This document shows, piece after piece, positions 8,473-17,818 of a DNA stretch of 64,000 nt. The stretch comes from Chitinophagaceae bacterium (GTDB taxonomy: Bacteria > Bacteroidota > Bacteroidia > Chitinophagales > Chitinophagaceae), in contig PMSV01000012.1 in NCBI GenBank assembly GCA_003168265.1, positions 124,001-188,000 of the forward strand, in the 5' to 3' direction. How positions within the stretch are numbered: the first letter of the stretch is position 1; every line of letters begins with the position of its first letter. A model generated the notes under the pieces. It was given only the letters and a program-made list of their open reading frames with translations. It made no database searches and was not told where the DNA came from. The translations under genes and the position numbers were made by a program.

Positions 8473-10347
8473 TCATTTCAATAATTCCAGCACAATCGCT
8501 TCCTGCTCATTCAATTTTAAATCGCCGATTGGAAGTATATCTCCGGTCATAACATTCCTGAACCTTGTGAATCCCCCTGTCCTCTCCGAAAATCGGGAAA
8601 CAGCAAGGTTCCTAGGCAAGGAATCAGAATTGATCGCCACCATCACGGTCTGTTTTGAATCATACCTGAAATAGGTATATACTCCATTTTTTGGCACATA
8701 CTGCATCGTATTGCCTGTAGAAATTGCAGATGATTTTTGTCGAAACAAAGCCAGGGTCTTTATCCACTCAAATGCCTCATTTTCCTGAACAGTCTTGCCT
8801 GAACTCAGAAATTTATTCACGCTATCTTCCTTCCAACCTCCCGGAAAGTCCTTTCTGACCTCTGCATCACTTGGTTTTTTAAAATTCTTCATTAAAATTT
8901 CTGTTCCATAATATAACTGTGGAATACCTCTTTGAGTCAATAACAGAACAATTCCTGCCTTAAACTTATTAAAGTCCTCCCCCACTACCGAATAAAAACG
9001 GTCCTGATCATGGTTGTCCAAAAGTATCTGGTTGCGGCGCGGATCTTTATACAAAAGATCCTGGACCAGTATATTATAAAGTCTCAGCATCCCGCCCGAC
9101 CAGCCAAAAGGTTCATTCAACCCGGCCAGGGCACCTCCCTCCCATTGAAAATCAATGACCCCTTGTAAATTGCTTTTCCAGGAAGTCTGAATATTGTTTT
9201 GACAATAATAGGCCTGTCCGGTCACGGATTGCATACTATTCTCCCCAAAAACCGTGATATGGGGGAATTCATCATACAAAGCCTGATTGATCCTGTTCAG
9301 GAAATTCCGGTCGCTGTAAAAATAAGTATCCACCCGCCAGCCATCGATACCGAATTCCTCAACTGCCCAGATAGCATATTCGATCAGGTAATTGGCCACC
9401 ATTGGGTTTCTCTGGTTCAGGTCCGGCATAAAGCGGGCGAACCAACCATTAACTGTAACCAGTCGGTCGGAATCCGATGAGTAAGGGTCCACCAAAGGCT
9501 GGTCTCTAAAAGATGTATTGGTATAACTGGGCCATTGATTAAAAAAATCTGCGGAAGGCTGGTCTAAATAGAGAAAATGCTGGTCGCCTACATGGTTGTA
9601 GACGGCATCCTGAATTACTTTCAGTCCTTTTGCGTGAGCCGCCTTAACAAACTCTCCATAAACCTCATTCCCTCCCAGCCTACGATCAATGCGATATTGA
9701 TTGGTAAAAGCATATCCATGGTAGGCGCTTCTAAACGCTTTACCTTCATTCGTAAGGGCCTGATCGTTCTCGATCACAGGAGTAAGCCACAATGTGGTTA
9801 CGCCCAATTCATTGAAATAACCCAGATGATCAGTAATTCCCTGCAGGTCTCCTCCATGACGGAAATAAGGGTTTTGCCTGTCGCAATTCGTATCGTTCAT
9901 ATCGATAAAACGGTCATTGGAAGGGTCTCCATTGCTAAAGCGATCAGGCATGAGCAGGTAAACCAGGTCTGCAGAAGTCACTCCCCGGGCATATTCTGTC
10001 CCATTGCCTGGCCTCTTGTTCTTCAGAACAAAAGGAATTGAACTGACAAGATTTCCATGATGAATCAGGATCTGCATTGTCCCGGCCCTCGTTTCCGGGG
10101 AGATTTCAATATCCACAAAAAGATAATTGGGATTTTCCGTCCTTTCTGTTTTGATCAAATGCACACCCGGATAAGAAAGACTCACTGATGCCTGATCTGC
10201 CATTCCCTTCTGACGAAGCATTAATTGCAATTTATTCCATTTCATTCCCACCCACCAATGGGTTGGATAAATTTCCGGACCGTTTTGTGCCTTCACGGAA
10301 AAAAAAACTCCCAAAAAAAGATACAGCAAAAAATTTCTCTTCCTCAT
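8473..10347 (-). CDS. GH13 alpha-glucan hydrolase, neopullulanase/cyclomaltodextrinase type
   Basis: 624 residues with a signal peptide (FLLYLFLGVFFSVKAQ). The N-terminal beta-sandwich (to ~120) is of the cyclomaltodextrinase type; then comes the alpha-amylase barrel. Motifs: DAVYNHVG (region I, ~245), GWRVDTYF with nucleophile Asp ~337, FGENSM with acid/base Glu ~368, LLDNHDQDR with Asp ~444. Resembles Bacteroides SusA, a periplasmic enzyme trimming maltooligosaccharides. Last gene of glgA-glgC-carrier-GH13, overlapping the carrier by 4 nt (ATGA), so it is translationally coupled to maltose uptake. Its signal peptide puts it outside the cytoplasm, unlike the glg enzymes. Confidence 0.9.
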   Translation of the reverse strand: MRKRNFLLYLFLGVFFSVKAQNGPEIYPTHWWVGMKWNKLQLMLRQKGMADQASVSLSYPGVHLIKTERTENPNYLFVDIEISPETRAGTMQILIHHGNLVSSIPFVLKNKRPGNGTEYARGVTSADLVYLLMPDRFSNGDPSNDRFIDMNDTNCDRQNPYFRHGGDLQGITDHLGYFNELGVTTLWLTPVIENDQALTNEGKAFRSAYHGYAFTNQYRIDRRLGGNEVYGEFVKAAHAKGLKVIQDAVYNHVGDQHFLYLDQPSADFFNQWPSYTNTSFRDQPLVDPYSSDSDRLVTVNGWFARFMPDLNQRNPMVANYLIEYAIWAVEEFGIDGWRVDTYFYSDRNFLNRINQALYDEFPHITVFGENSMQSVTGQAYYCQNNIQTSWKSNLQGVIDFQWEGGALAGLNEPFGWSGGMLRLYNILVQDLLYKDPRRNQILLDNHDQDRFYSVVGEDFNKFKAGIVLLLTQRGIPQLYYGTEILMKNFKKPSDAEVRKDFPGGWKEDSVNKFLSSGKTVQENEAFEWIKTLALFRQKSSAISTGNTMQYVPKNGVYTYFRYDSKQTVMVAINSDSLPRNLAVSRFSERTGGFTRFRNVMTGDILPIGDLKLNEQEAIVLELLK

Positions 10348-11678
10348 AATCCTATTTCCTTTTTTTCTTTAATAAAGATGAAGCATATCGTAGCAGCCAG
10401 GATCATCAGAAATCCGCCTGACTCAACCGCCGCCAACATATCATTTTGCAGCAAATGATTCATGATCCAGGGATAACCGATCGAGGCAATGATCTCCGGA
10501 AGCACGATAAAAAAATTAAAGATCCCCATATAAATGCCCACCTTCTCTTTAGGCAAGACTCCACTGAGCATTGCATAAGGCATGGATAAAATACTGGTCC
10601 AGGCAATACCGACTCCAGTCATACACCCAAATAGATAATATTTTTGATGCACCCAGCTCACGCTAATTAGCCCTAAGGCCCCGCAAAGCAGGCAAAGGGA
10701 ATGGGTAAGCTTTCTCCCCAGGCGATCAGCCACAGAAGGAAGAATGAAAGAAAAAACAAAGGTCACTACACTATAATAGGACAAAGTGAGCCCGGCAAAA
10801 TCCTTGCCCTCACCAAATAGAGGATCCGTATTGCTCTTGGCTCCAAATACATGGTATGCAACCGATAGGGAATAATAAAACCACATAAGAAATAAACCCG
10901 GCCAGGTAAAAAACTGAACAAGTGCAATCAGTTTCATTTTGGAAGGCATATTCCTAACGGAGCCCAAAATCTCTCTGAATCCCCCTCTAAATCCCTTATT
11001 ACTTTCTTTAATCTTCTCACGAAAATTCAGATCCGAAGGCGGGTACTCTTTTGTGGTCAAAACAGTGTACAGGACGGCTCCCAGGAAAAAGAAAGACCCT
11101 ATATAAAATGAGAATTTTACATTGTCCGCAATAAGACCCTTGCCTGCAATATTGTGGACATCAAAGAAATTCTTAAACATCCAGGGCAGCGCCGATGCGA
11201 TGCTTCCCCCCAATCCTATCATCAGGCTTTGCATTACAAAACCCCTGTTGATCTGGCTATCCGGCAATTTATCAGCAACAAATGCACGGAAAGGTTCCAT
11301 GGCAACATTCCCGAAAACATCCAAAACCCAAAGCAATCCGGCAGCCATCCACAATGCACTGCTGTGAGGCATCAGGATCAGGGCTATTGAACTCAATAAA
11401 GCCCCGACAAAGAAATAAGGTCTTCTTCTGCCCCAACGGGGGTGCCAGGTCCTGTCGCTCAAATACCCGATGACCGGCTGCACAAAAAGACCGGTTAGCG
11501 GGGCTGCCAGAAATAGATAGGGAATATTATCCGGATTAGCCCCCAGGTTGTCATAGATCACGCCCATATTGGCTCTTTGCAAATCCCATCCGAATTGAAT
11601 CCCGAAAAAACCGACACTCATGTTAATGATATCGGTTAAATGGAGCTTTGGTTTTTCACCGAGGAAGGCAGATACCAT
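10344..11678 (-). CDS. MFS sugar carrier, SLC45/sucrose-maltose transporter type
   Basis: About 444 residues, 12 hydrophobic segments. The loop after helix 2, YLSDRTWHPRWGRRRPYFF, is the signature of the glycoside-pentoside-hexuronide/SLC45 sucrose-type carriers that Bacteroidota use for maltose import. The FGIQFGWDLQRANM segment in the first helix also fits. The ATG at 11678 is chosen; the longer frame would need a TTG at 11711. It lies between glgC and the GH13 enzyme, with ATGA overlap to the latter, so it probably imports the maltose released by that enzyme. Confidence 0.88.
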   Translation of the reverse strand: MVSAFLGEKPKLHLTDIINMSVGFFGIQFGWDLQRANMGVIYDNLGANPDNIPYLFLAAPLTGLFVQPVIGYLSDRTWHPRWGRRRPYFFVGALLSSIALILMPHSSALWMAAGLLWVLDVFGNVAMEPFRAFVADKLPDSQINRGFVMQSLMIGLGGSIASALPWMFKNFFDVHNIAGKGLIADNVKFSFYIGSFFFLGAVLYTVLTTKEYPPSDLNFREKIKESNKGFRGGFREILGSVRNMPSKMKLIALVQFFTWPGLFLMWFYYSLSVAYHVFGAKSNTDPLFGEGKDFAGLTLSYYSVVTFVFSFILPSVADRLGRKLTHSLCLLCGALGLISVSWVHQKYYLFGCMTGVGIAWTSILSMPYAMLSGVLPKEKVGIYMGIFNFFIVLPEIIASIGYPWIMNHLLQNDMLAAVESGGFLMILAATICFIFIKEKKEIGL

Positions 11679-11715
11679 GGCAATCGTTTTGGTTAAAAGA
11701 AAGTGAAGCAAAAAA

Positions 11716-12990
11716 TTAAATCACAAATCCGTTCGACAAAACGGCGCCCTTTTTCACTACAACGATGCCTTCCTTTATGGTATAAAGCGCATGATCCGCA
11801 TTTTCCAGATGTGTGCCGCCGTTAATCCGGACATCGTCACCGATCCTGCAGTTTTTGTCCACGATGGCGTTGCGTATATAACAACGATGACCGATTCCTA
11901 CGGTTGGCAGACCATGAGAATTAGCATGGGTAATCTCTTCGAGGGTCTCATAGTAATCATTCCCCATCAAATAACTGCTAACAATTGTAGTGCCGCTGCC
12001 CACCCTGGTCCTGATGCCGATTACACTATTCTCAATACGGGAAGCATTGATGATGCAGCCCTCTGCGATCAAAGTTTTCTCAAGCGTCGTTCCGCTGATT
12101 TTTGCAGGCGGAAGCATACGGGCCCTTGTATAGATCGCATTATTGTTGTCAAAGAGGTTAAAATCAGGGATATCATTGGTGAGGCCCAGATTGGCTTCAA
12201 AAAAAGAGTATATATTTCCGATATCGGTCCAATAACCCTCATACTGATAACTGACAACCTTGTATTTGCTAATGGATTGGGGAATGATTTCCTTTCCGAA
12301 ATCGGTAGCCTCCACATATTCGTTCTTCAGCAAATCTGCGAGCAATTGCCTGTTAAAAATATAGATCCCCATGGAAGCAAGGTAGTTCCTGCCAGTTCTT
12401 TGCATGTCCTGGCCCGTATCACTAGTCCATTCCTGCAACTGCTCCTTTTTTGGCTTTTCCATGAAAGAAGTGATATACCCATCCTGGTCCTTCTTCATGA
12501 TCCCAAATTCGGAAGCCTCCCGATCTGCTACGGGAATAGTGGCAATGGAAATGTCGGCGCCCTTAGCCTTATGATTATTGAGCATATCCATGAAATCCAT
12601 CTGATACAACTGGTCGCCGGAAAGAATCAGGACGTATTCGCTGTCGAAAGGCCCCAGATGCCGCAGGCATTGCCTGACCGCGTCAGCCGTACCCTGGTAC
12701 CAGGTAGGATTATCAGGAGTCTGTTCGGCCGCAAGAATATCAACAAAGGCCGAACTGAAGGCGCTGAAGTGATAGGTGTTTTTGATATGTCTGTTCAGAG
12801 ATGCGGAATTGAATTGTGTCAAAACAAACATTCTGTTGATCCCGGAATTCAGGCAATTTGAAATTGGAATATCCACGAGCCGGTATTTTCCAGCGATCGG
12901 GACTGCGGGCTTTGATCGACTTGCCGTCAGCGGGTAAAGTCGGGTTCCGGCTCCCCCTCCTAATATGACGGACAGAATTTCTTTGGACAT
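11716..12990 (-). CDS. glgC: Glucose-1-phosphate adenylyltransferase
   Basis: Makes ADP-glucose from ATP and glucose-1-phosphate for glycogen synthesis. 424 residues, family length. N-terminal nucleotide loop GGGAGTRLYPLT (residues ~11-22); catalytic/substrate segments SGDQLYQMD (~120), FMEKPK (~170) and EYVEATDFGKE (~225); C-terminal left-handed beta-helix repeats (RIENSVIGIR, NAIVDKNCRIG). A normal full-length enzyme. Second in the glgA-glgC-carrier-GH13 series, 59 nt after glgA. Confidence 0.96.
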   Translation of the reverse strand: MSKEILSVILGGGAGTRLYPLTASRSKPAVPIAGKYRLVDIPISNCLNSGINRMFVLTQFNSASLNRHIKNTYHFSAFSSAFVDILAAEQTPDNPTWYQGTADAVRQCLRHLGPFDSEYVLILSGDQLYQMDFMDMLNNHKAKGADISIATIPVADREASEFGIMKKDQDGYITSFMEKPKKEQLQEWTSDTGQDMQRTGRNYLASMGIYIFNRQLLADLLKNEYVEATDFGKEIIPQSISKYKVVSYQYEGYWTDIGNIYSFFEANLGLTNDIPDFNLFDNNNAIYTRARMLPPAKISGTTLEKTLIAEGCIINASRIENSVIGIRTRVGSGTTIVSSYLMGNDYYETLEEITHANSHGLPTVGIGHRCYIRNAIVDKNCRIGDDVRINGGTHLENADHALYTIKEGIVVVKKGAVLSNGFVI

Positions 12991-13049
12991 GATTAGAAAT
13001 TTTTGTTAGTATTTTTATTCTTGTTTAGAGCCGCTTTTTGTGCGTTGCC

Positions 13050-14465
13050 TTATTTTAGTGACCGGTACAGGTCAATATAATGACCTACGCTGGTCTCCCA
13101 ACTGAAATCCAGATTCATCATCCTTTCCCGGATTTCCTCCATCTTTTCTTTGTCATTATAAAGTTCCGCCGCTCTCCATATTGCCTGCGTGATATCTCCT
13201 ACACTTACCTGACTGAAACGAATCCCATAACCTCCTGGAACTCCAAAATCCACAACGGTATCTCTTAATCCTCCGGTATCGCGGACAATGGGTACCGTGC
13301 CATAACGCATCGCATACATCTGATTCAACCCACAGGGTTCCACCCTTGATGGCATTAAGATGAAATCTGCGCCCGCATACATAAGGTGACTAAGGCTTTC
13401 ATTGTATCCGATATAGGCATTATAATCTCCCTGTGCGTAGATTTTCAGATCTTCGAGAGCCCTTTCCACTTCCGGAAAACCACTGCCTAAGACCAGAAAA
13501 TTCATTTCCCGTCCGATATGATAAAAAGAATCTCCAAAAGCCTGAGGCAATAGATCGGCTCCTTTCTCCCCAACAAGCCTGCCTATAAAGACGATAAGAG
13601 GCTTGGCCGGATCCAGATCGAAGGTATCGCAGAGATTCTGTTTGCTTTTCGCCTTACCCTCCTTCGCATCCTCTATACTATAATGATGCTGGATATAAGT
13701 ATCGGTTGCGGGATCCCAAACAAGGTTATCGATGCCATTAAGAATGCCGCTGCATTTGCCCCTTTCATATTCGAACAAGGCTTCAAGGCCATTGGCTGAA
13801 ACCCGCAATTCTTCCAGATAACTCCAGCTCACAGTCGTCACTTTCCAGGCACATTTGATACCGCTGGCAAGCGGATTGATGGTATTCTTCCAGTCAAGCA
13901 TTCCCCATTTCCATGGATCCCAGGAGGGAATAAAATTACTCTTATCCCAACCCATCCAGCCCTGGTATTGCGCATTATGAATCGTAAGTACGGTAGGTAT
14001 AAGCTGCAAATGCTGGTAACGAAAGCAGTGTTTGAGCATGAAGGGGATCAGGCCTGCATGGTAATCGTGGACATGAATCACGTCCGGACGATGCTCCCAC
14101 GCGGATATCCAGTCGACCACAGAGATCTGAAAAGCGGTAAACCGCTCCGGATCATCGTCATAACCATATATCTTCTCCCTGTCCAATAAGCCATTGATGT
14201 CAACCAGGTAAAGATCAAAACCAAGTGTATTGGCTGATTCTTTGATTATCGTATAAGTAAACCACCAACTGCCGAGATTGGTATATCCTTTATGCACGAC
14301 CTCCCATTGATGCGACAGCAGGAATTTGGTCCTGTACATTGGCATCACCACCTTTGCAATATGGCCCGCATTGTTCTGATATTTGGGCAAAGCGCCAACT
14401 ACATCGCCTAATCCACCCGCCTTTGCAACAGGATAACATTCCGCCGAAACGTGCATTATTTCCAT
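13050..14465 (-). CDS. glgA: Glycogen synthase, ADP-glucose type (GT5)
   Basis: Transfers glucose from ADP-glucose to the growing alpha-1,4-glucan. 471 residues, as usual. The KAGGLGDVVGALP glucan/ADP-binding motif starts at residue ~16, HVHDYHAGL near 132, and the C-terminal nucleotide-sugar region PSRVEPCGLNQMYAMRYGTVPIVRDTGG is near 370 (key E and GGL residues visible). Unlike E. coli GlgA it opens with MEIMHVSAECYPVAKAGG, the form common in Bacteroidota. No branching enzyme (glgB) is in the window. First gene of the minus-strand unit; divergent from the MFS/ROK pair. Confidence 0.95.
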   Translation of the reverse strand: MEIMHVSAECYPVAKAGGLGDVVGALPKYQNNAGHIAKVVMPMYRTKFLLSHQWEVVHKGYTNLGSWWFTYTIIKESANTLGFDLYLVDINGLLDREKIYGYDDDPERFTAFQISVVDWISAWEHRPDVIHVHDYHAGLIPFMLKHCFRYQHLQLIPTVLTIHNAQYQGWMGWDKSNFIPSWDPWKWGMLDWKNTINPLASGIKCAWKVTTVSWSYLEELRVSANGLEALFEYERGKCSGILNGIDNLVWDPATDTYIQHHYSIEDAKEGKAKSKQNLCDTFDLDPAKPLIVFIGRLVGEKGADLLPQAFGDSFYHIGREMNFLVLGSGFPEVERALEDLKIYAQGDYNAYIGYNESLSHLMYAGADFILMPSRVEPCGLNQMYAMRYGTVPIVRDTGGLRDTVVDFGVPGGYGIRFSQVSVGDITQAIWRAAELYNDKEKMEEIRERMMNLDFSWETSVGHYIDLYRSLK

Positions 14466-14576
14466 CAGTAGGCTATATATCTGTTAACAAAATTCCAAAG
14501 GGTCCTTGTCCGGAGATTTAAAATTTTTTGTGCCTGCAACAAAATGGTCTAAACAGCCAATTGACCGACCCATCGC

Positions 14577-14598
14577 AATTGAAAATGGCTGTTCAATT
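14577..14598. repeat. Inverted repeat in the glgA / MFS divergent region
   Basis: AATTGAA (14577-14583), eight-base spacer, TTCAATT (14592-14598), lying between the divergent glycogen and glucose-uptake units. A weak plus-strand promoter (TTTT at 14637-14640, 19 bases, TACTTTCA at 14660-14667) lies just downstream. The dyad could be an operator shared by both units. AT-rich and short, so chance is possible. Confidence 0.3.
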
Positions 14599-14696
14599 TA
14601 GTAAGGTTTTTGGTTTATATCATCAAAATGAAAAAATTTTTCGCTTCACAAAATCTTATTACTTTCAGCCATTAATAGTTACTCAACTGATTTCAT

Positions 14697-16301
14697 ATGA
14701 ATCAACCAAAACAGCCTACCAACACGGGGGCGCTAGCTACGCTTGTCATCGTATTTTTCTTCTGGGGTTTCATCGCAGCGTCCAATAGTATATTTATTCC
14801 CTTTTGCAGAACTCATTTTAGATTAAATCAGTTCGAATCCCAACTTATCGGATCCGCCTTTTACGGCGCTTATTTTGTCGGGTCGCTGCTCTTGTATTTG
14901 TTGTCCAGTGTGCTTGGTTATGATATCCTGAACAAGATCGGTTACAAAAGAGGCATAATATACGGTTTAGTAATTTCCGTGATCGGAGCCCTTTTGATCA
15001 TCCCTTCCGCCAACGCAAACTCATTCTGGATGATCCTGGTGGCTTTTTTCATTGTGGCCCTTGGTTTCTCCCTGCAGCAAACGGCTGCGCAGCCATTTGC
15101 AATTGCTCTGGGCGACCCCTCCACAGGCTCTCACCGCCTCAATTTGGCCGGGGGAGTCAATTCCCTGGGAACCACTCTGGGACCGATCATCGTCAGTTAT
15201 TTTCTCTTCGGCACGCCAAGTGCTTCCAACAAGTCAGTAACAGTGACTAATGTAAATAACCTTTACATGATCGTGGCTGCCGTATTTGCTGCCGTCGCTT
15301 TGTTTTTTGCTTTTTCGAAGCTTCCTGAAGGAAAAGATGATGCAAAATTTGAAGGATCGCGTAAAGCATCCTATTCCCTGATCACCATTTTCCTTTTTCT
15401 AATCATCATCGTCGCCATCGGGCAACTGACTGATATTGGAAAGTTACCGCTCCTGGTCATCACCCTGATCGGAATCTTTTCAGTCCTGCTTTTTTCTTAC
15501 AGAAGTGCTTCCCTTAACAGTGAAGGCTGGGGCGCAATGAAATACCAACAGTTGATTCTGGGCATGATCGGAATCTTTCTTTATGTAGGTGTGGAAGTAA
15601 CCATCGACAATAATTTCGGAGCTCTCTTGAAATCACCAGGCTACCTGACAGATTCCGGCCTTTTGGACAGCCAGATATCCAAATACATATCACTCTATTG
15701 GGGCAGCCTGATGATCGGTCGGTGGACGGGAGCTATCAGCGTATTCAATCTTTCTTCAACGAACCGGAAGATCGCCACCATAATAGTTCCCTTCGTCGCC
15801 TTTGCCATTATATTGGGGGTCAACCATCTCTATGGCAACGGGATCCGCAATCTACTTCCATATGTCATATGCATAGCCATTGCCATTGCCGCATTCCTTT
15901 ATGGTCAGACAAAACCTGTCAAGACCCTGTTGACACTGGCAATTCTGGCGACCATATCCATGGTGATTGGTGTCTCATTGAAAGGAATTGTTTCTGTTTA
16001 TGCGATCATGGCTGGAGGTCTTTGCTGCTCGATCATGTGGCCTTGCATCTTCTCTCTTGGGGTCGCAGGCCTCGGGAAATACACCAGTCAGGGATCCGCA
16101 TTCCTGATCATGATGATTTTGGGAGGAGCTGTAATTCCACCCTTCCAGGGCTCGGTTGGAGACAAGACCAATAATATGCATATTTCTTATATAGTCGCTG
16201 CTTGTTGTTTCGCTGCATTAGCTTTTCTTGCTGTCCGGCTGAGAGGCGTTTTAAAGGCTCAGGGCCTCAATTTTGATGAACAGATTGGTGGAGGGCACTA
16301 A
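14697..16301 (+). CDS. MFS hexose symporter, FucP/GluP type
   Basis: 534 residues, about 12 membrane helices. The opening FFFWGFIAASNSIFIPF, the segment SAFYGAYFVGSLL, and the LGFSLQQTAAQPFAIALGDP region match the fucose/glucose-galactose H+ symporter family (FucP, GluP), where the acidic residue in the equivalent of QQTAxNP coordinates sugar and proton. The family is usually 410-450 residues; this one is longer because of extra loops and helices in the middle. It is followed 14 nt later by a ROK kinase, so glucose is the most likely substrate. Confidence 0.88.
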   Translation: MNQPKQPTNTGALATLVIVFFFWGFIAASNSIFIPFCRTHFRLNQFESQLIGSAFYGAYFVGSLLLYLLSSVLGYDILNKIGYKRGIIYGLVISVIGALLIIPSANANSFWMILVAFFIVALGFSLQQTAAQPFAIALGDPSTGSHRLNLAGGVNSLGTTLGPIIVSYFLFGTPSASNKSVTVTNVNNLYMIVAAVFAAVALFFAFSKLPEGKDDAKFEGSRKASYSLITIFLFLIIIVAIGQLTDIGKLPLLVITLIGIFSVLLFSYRSASLNSEGWGAMKYQQLILGMIGIFLYVGVEVTIDNNFGALLKSPGYLTDSGLLDSQISKYISLYWGSLMIGRWTGAISVFNLSSTNRKIATIIVPFVAFAIILGVNHLYGNGIRNLLPYVICIAIAIAAFLYGQTKPVKTLLTLAILATISMVIGVSLKGIVSVYAIMAGGLCCSIMWPCIFSLGVAGLGKYTSQGSAFLIMMILGGAVIPPFQGSVGDKTNNMHISYIVAACCFAALAFLAVRLRGVLKAQGLNFDEQIGGGH

Positions 16302-16315
16302 AGATTTTGAATTTT

Positions 16316-17311
16316 ATGTCAAAGGCAAAAAAAAATCCCTCCTCCGTTTCGCTTGATACGCTTGCAATCGGCATTGATATTGGAGGAACTGGAACAAAAT
16401 TCGGAATCGTAGATCGTAATGGAAATGTGCTTTTCCAAAATGAGATTTCAACACGCGGTCATGCTGAGGTGGAAAGTTTCATAGATGAATTGCATGTGCA
16501 GCTTTCCGAGCTGATTGAAAGGTCAGGCGGCTCCGGAAGGATGAGGGGCATCGGCGTAGGTGCGCCCAACGGAAACTACTATACCGGTACTGTTGAATAT
16601 GCACCCAATCTTCCCTGGAAAGGAATCATCCCCCTTGCCAAACTCATCCAGAACAAATTTCAATTGCCTACGGTTTTGACCAATGATGCCAATGCTGCTG
16701 CAATTGGAGAGATGATGTATGGAGCTGCCAAAGAGAAGAAGGATTTTATCATGATTACCCTGGGCACCGGAGTGGGGAGCGGAATTGTAGCCAATGGGCA
16801 TCTGATCCTGGGCCATGATGGATTCGCCGGCGAATTAGGGCACACCATCATTATTCCTAATGGAAGGTTTCATCCGGGAACGGGCAAATACGGTTCGTTG
16901 GAAAGTTATGCATCCGCAACCGGGGTGGCCCTCACTGCCGTTGAAATGCTGGAGAAGAGCGAGGAAGACAGTCTTCTGAGAAAGGTTCCTAAAAACAAGA
17001 TCGATTCCAAGAAAGTGTACGATGCTGCCATTGAAAACGATAAATTGGCAAAAGAGATTTTTGATTTCACAGGTAAGATCCTGGGTATGGCACTTGCAAA
17101 CTTTGTGATGTTCAGCAGCCCGGAAGCCATCATTTTATTTGGAGGCCTCACTAAAGCGGGGGAATTGATCCTTAAGCCCACGCGCGAACACATGGAGAAA
17201 AATCTGATCCAGGTATTCCAGAATAAGGTCAAGATCCTGATCAGCCACCTCAAAGAATCAGATGCTGCAATTCTTGGCGCTAGCGCTCTGGTTTGGGAAA
17301 TGAAGGATTAG
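16316..17311 (+). CDS. ROK family sugar kinase, probable glucokinase
   Basis: 331 residues. ATP-phosphate motif GIDIGGTGTKFGIVD near residue 17, catalytic Asp in LTNDANAAAIGE near 125, GTGVGSGIV near 145 and the sugar-binding GELGH near 173. The zinc motif of ROK proteins (CxCGxxGCxE) is replaced by HPGTGKYGSLE (residues 186-196), so all three Cys are missing while the final Glu is kept. Probably phosphorylates glucose imported by the upstream MFS carrier. The ATG at 16316 is preferred over a TTG three codons earlier. The stop shares bases with the converging gtrA stop. Confidence 0.9.
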   Translation: MSKAKKNPSSVSLDTLAIGIDIGGTGTKFGIVDRNGNVLFQNEISTRGHAEVESFIDELHVQLSELIERSGGSGRMRGIGVGAPNGNYYTGTVEYAPNLPWKGIIPLAKLIQNKFQLPTVLTNDANAAAIGEMMYGAAKEKKDFIMITLGTGVGSGIVANGHLILGHDGFAGELGHTIIIPNGRFHPGTGKYGSLESYASATGVALTAVEMLEKSEEDSLLRKVPKNKIDSKKVYDAAIENDKLAKEIFDFTGKILGMALANFVMFSSPEAIILFGGLTKAGELILKPTREHMEKNLIQVFQNKVKILISHLKESDAAILGASALVWEMKD

Positions 17312-17685
17312 CCCTGCCTGAAAACGAAAAGCTTTTGACCATAATAATTATAGGTCAGGCCGGCTAAGATCGATGCAACTGTTTTTGAAACCAGGAAGCC
17401 CATACCGCAAACCTCCTTAAGCAAATAGACCAAACCTGCCTGAAGTAATATATTTCCCGCCCAGAACAGAGAATATTTTCCCAATTGGTTGAGCAGATTC
17501 GATTGATTGGTTTTGAATACCCAATTGCGCGAAAGGAAAAACTGGATAAGATTACCCGACAAATTCCCAACTGCATTGGCATAAATATACCAGAAATGTA
17601 ATGCATAAACCAGGCAAATGGATACCAGGAAGTCTGCCAGGGAAGCCAACAGGCTGGAAACCTGGACTTTCAGGTATTTGTGCAT
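17308..17685 (-). CDS. GtrA-like membrane protein
   Basis: 125 residues, four hydrophobic helices. The first helix has the F...G-type spacing SLADFLVSICLVYAL, and the central loop SGNLIQFFLSRNWVFK (about residues 45-60) is typical of the GtrA family (PF04138), thought to move lipid-linked sugars across the membrane. The C-terminus TYNYYGQKLFVF is also characteristic. It lies tail to tail with the ROK kinase, with stops overlapping as TTAG. A nested hairpin lies immediately before its ATG. No glycosyltransferase partner is adjacent. Confidence 0.85.
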   Translation of the reverse strand: MHKYLKVQVSSLLASLADFLVSICLVYALHFWYIYANAVGNLSGNLIQFFLSRNWVFKTNQSNLLNQLGKYSLFWAGNILLQAGLVYLLKEVCGMGFLVSKTVASILAGLTYNYYGQKLFVFRQG

Positions 17686-17686
17686 T

Positions 17687-17740
17687 CCTAAAACTAATTA
17701 ATACCGGATCTTATTCTTCGAATCCGGCGCTAGTTTTAGG
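17687..17740 (-). promoter_or_regulatory. Nested inverted repeat directly before gtrA
   Basis: Outer arms CCTAAAACTA (17687-17696) and TAGTTTTAGG (17731-17740) are perfect complements. Inside them CCGGAT (17704-17709) pairs with ATCCGG (17722-17727). The whole 54-base element begins one base before the gtrA start codon, so it would lie in that gene's leader or promoter. No T-run follows on either strand, so it is not a standard terminator. Confidence 0.5.
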
Positions 17741-17818
17741 TTAATTAAAGAAGAATCCTCAAAACTGTCCTGGGCCGGACATATCAGGGATTGTCCAGTT
17801 CTTATCTTTGTCCTAAAT

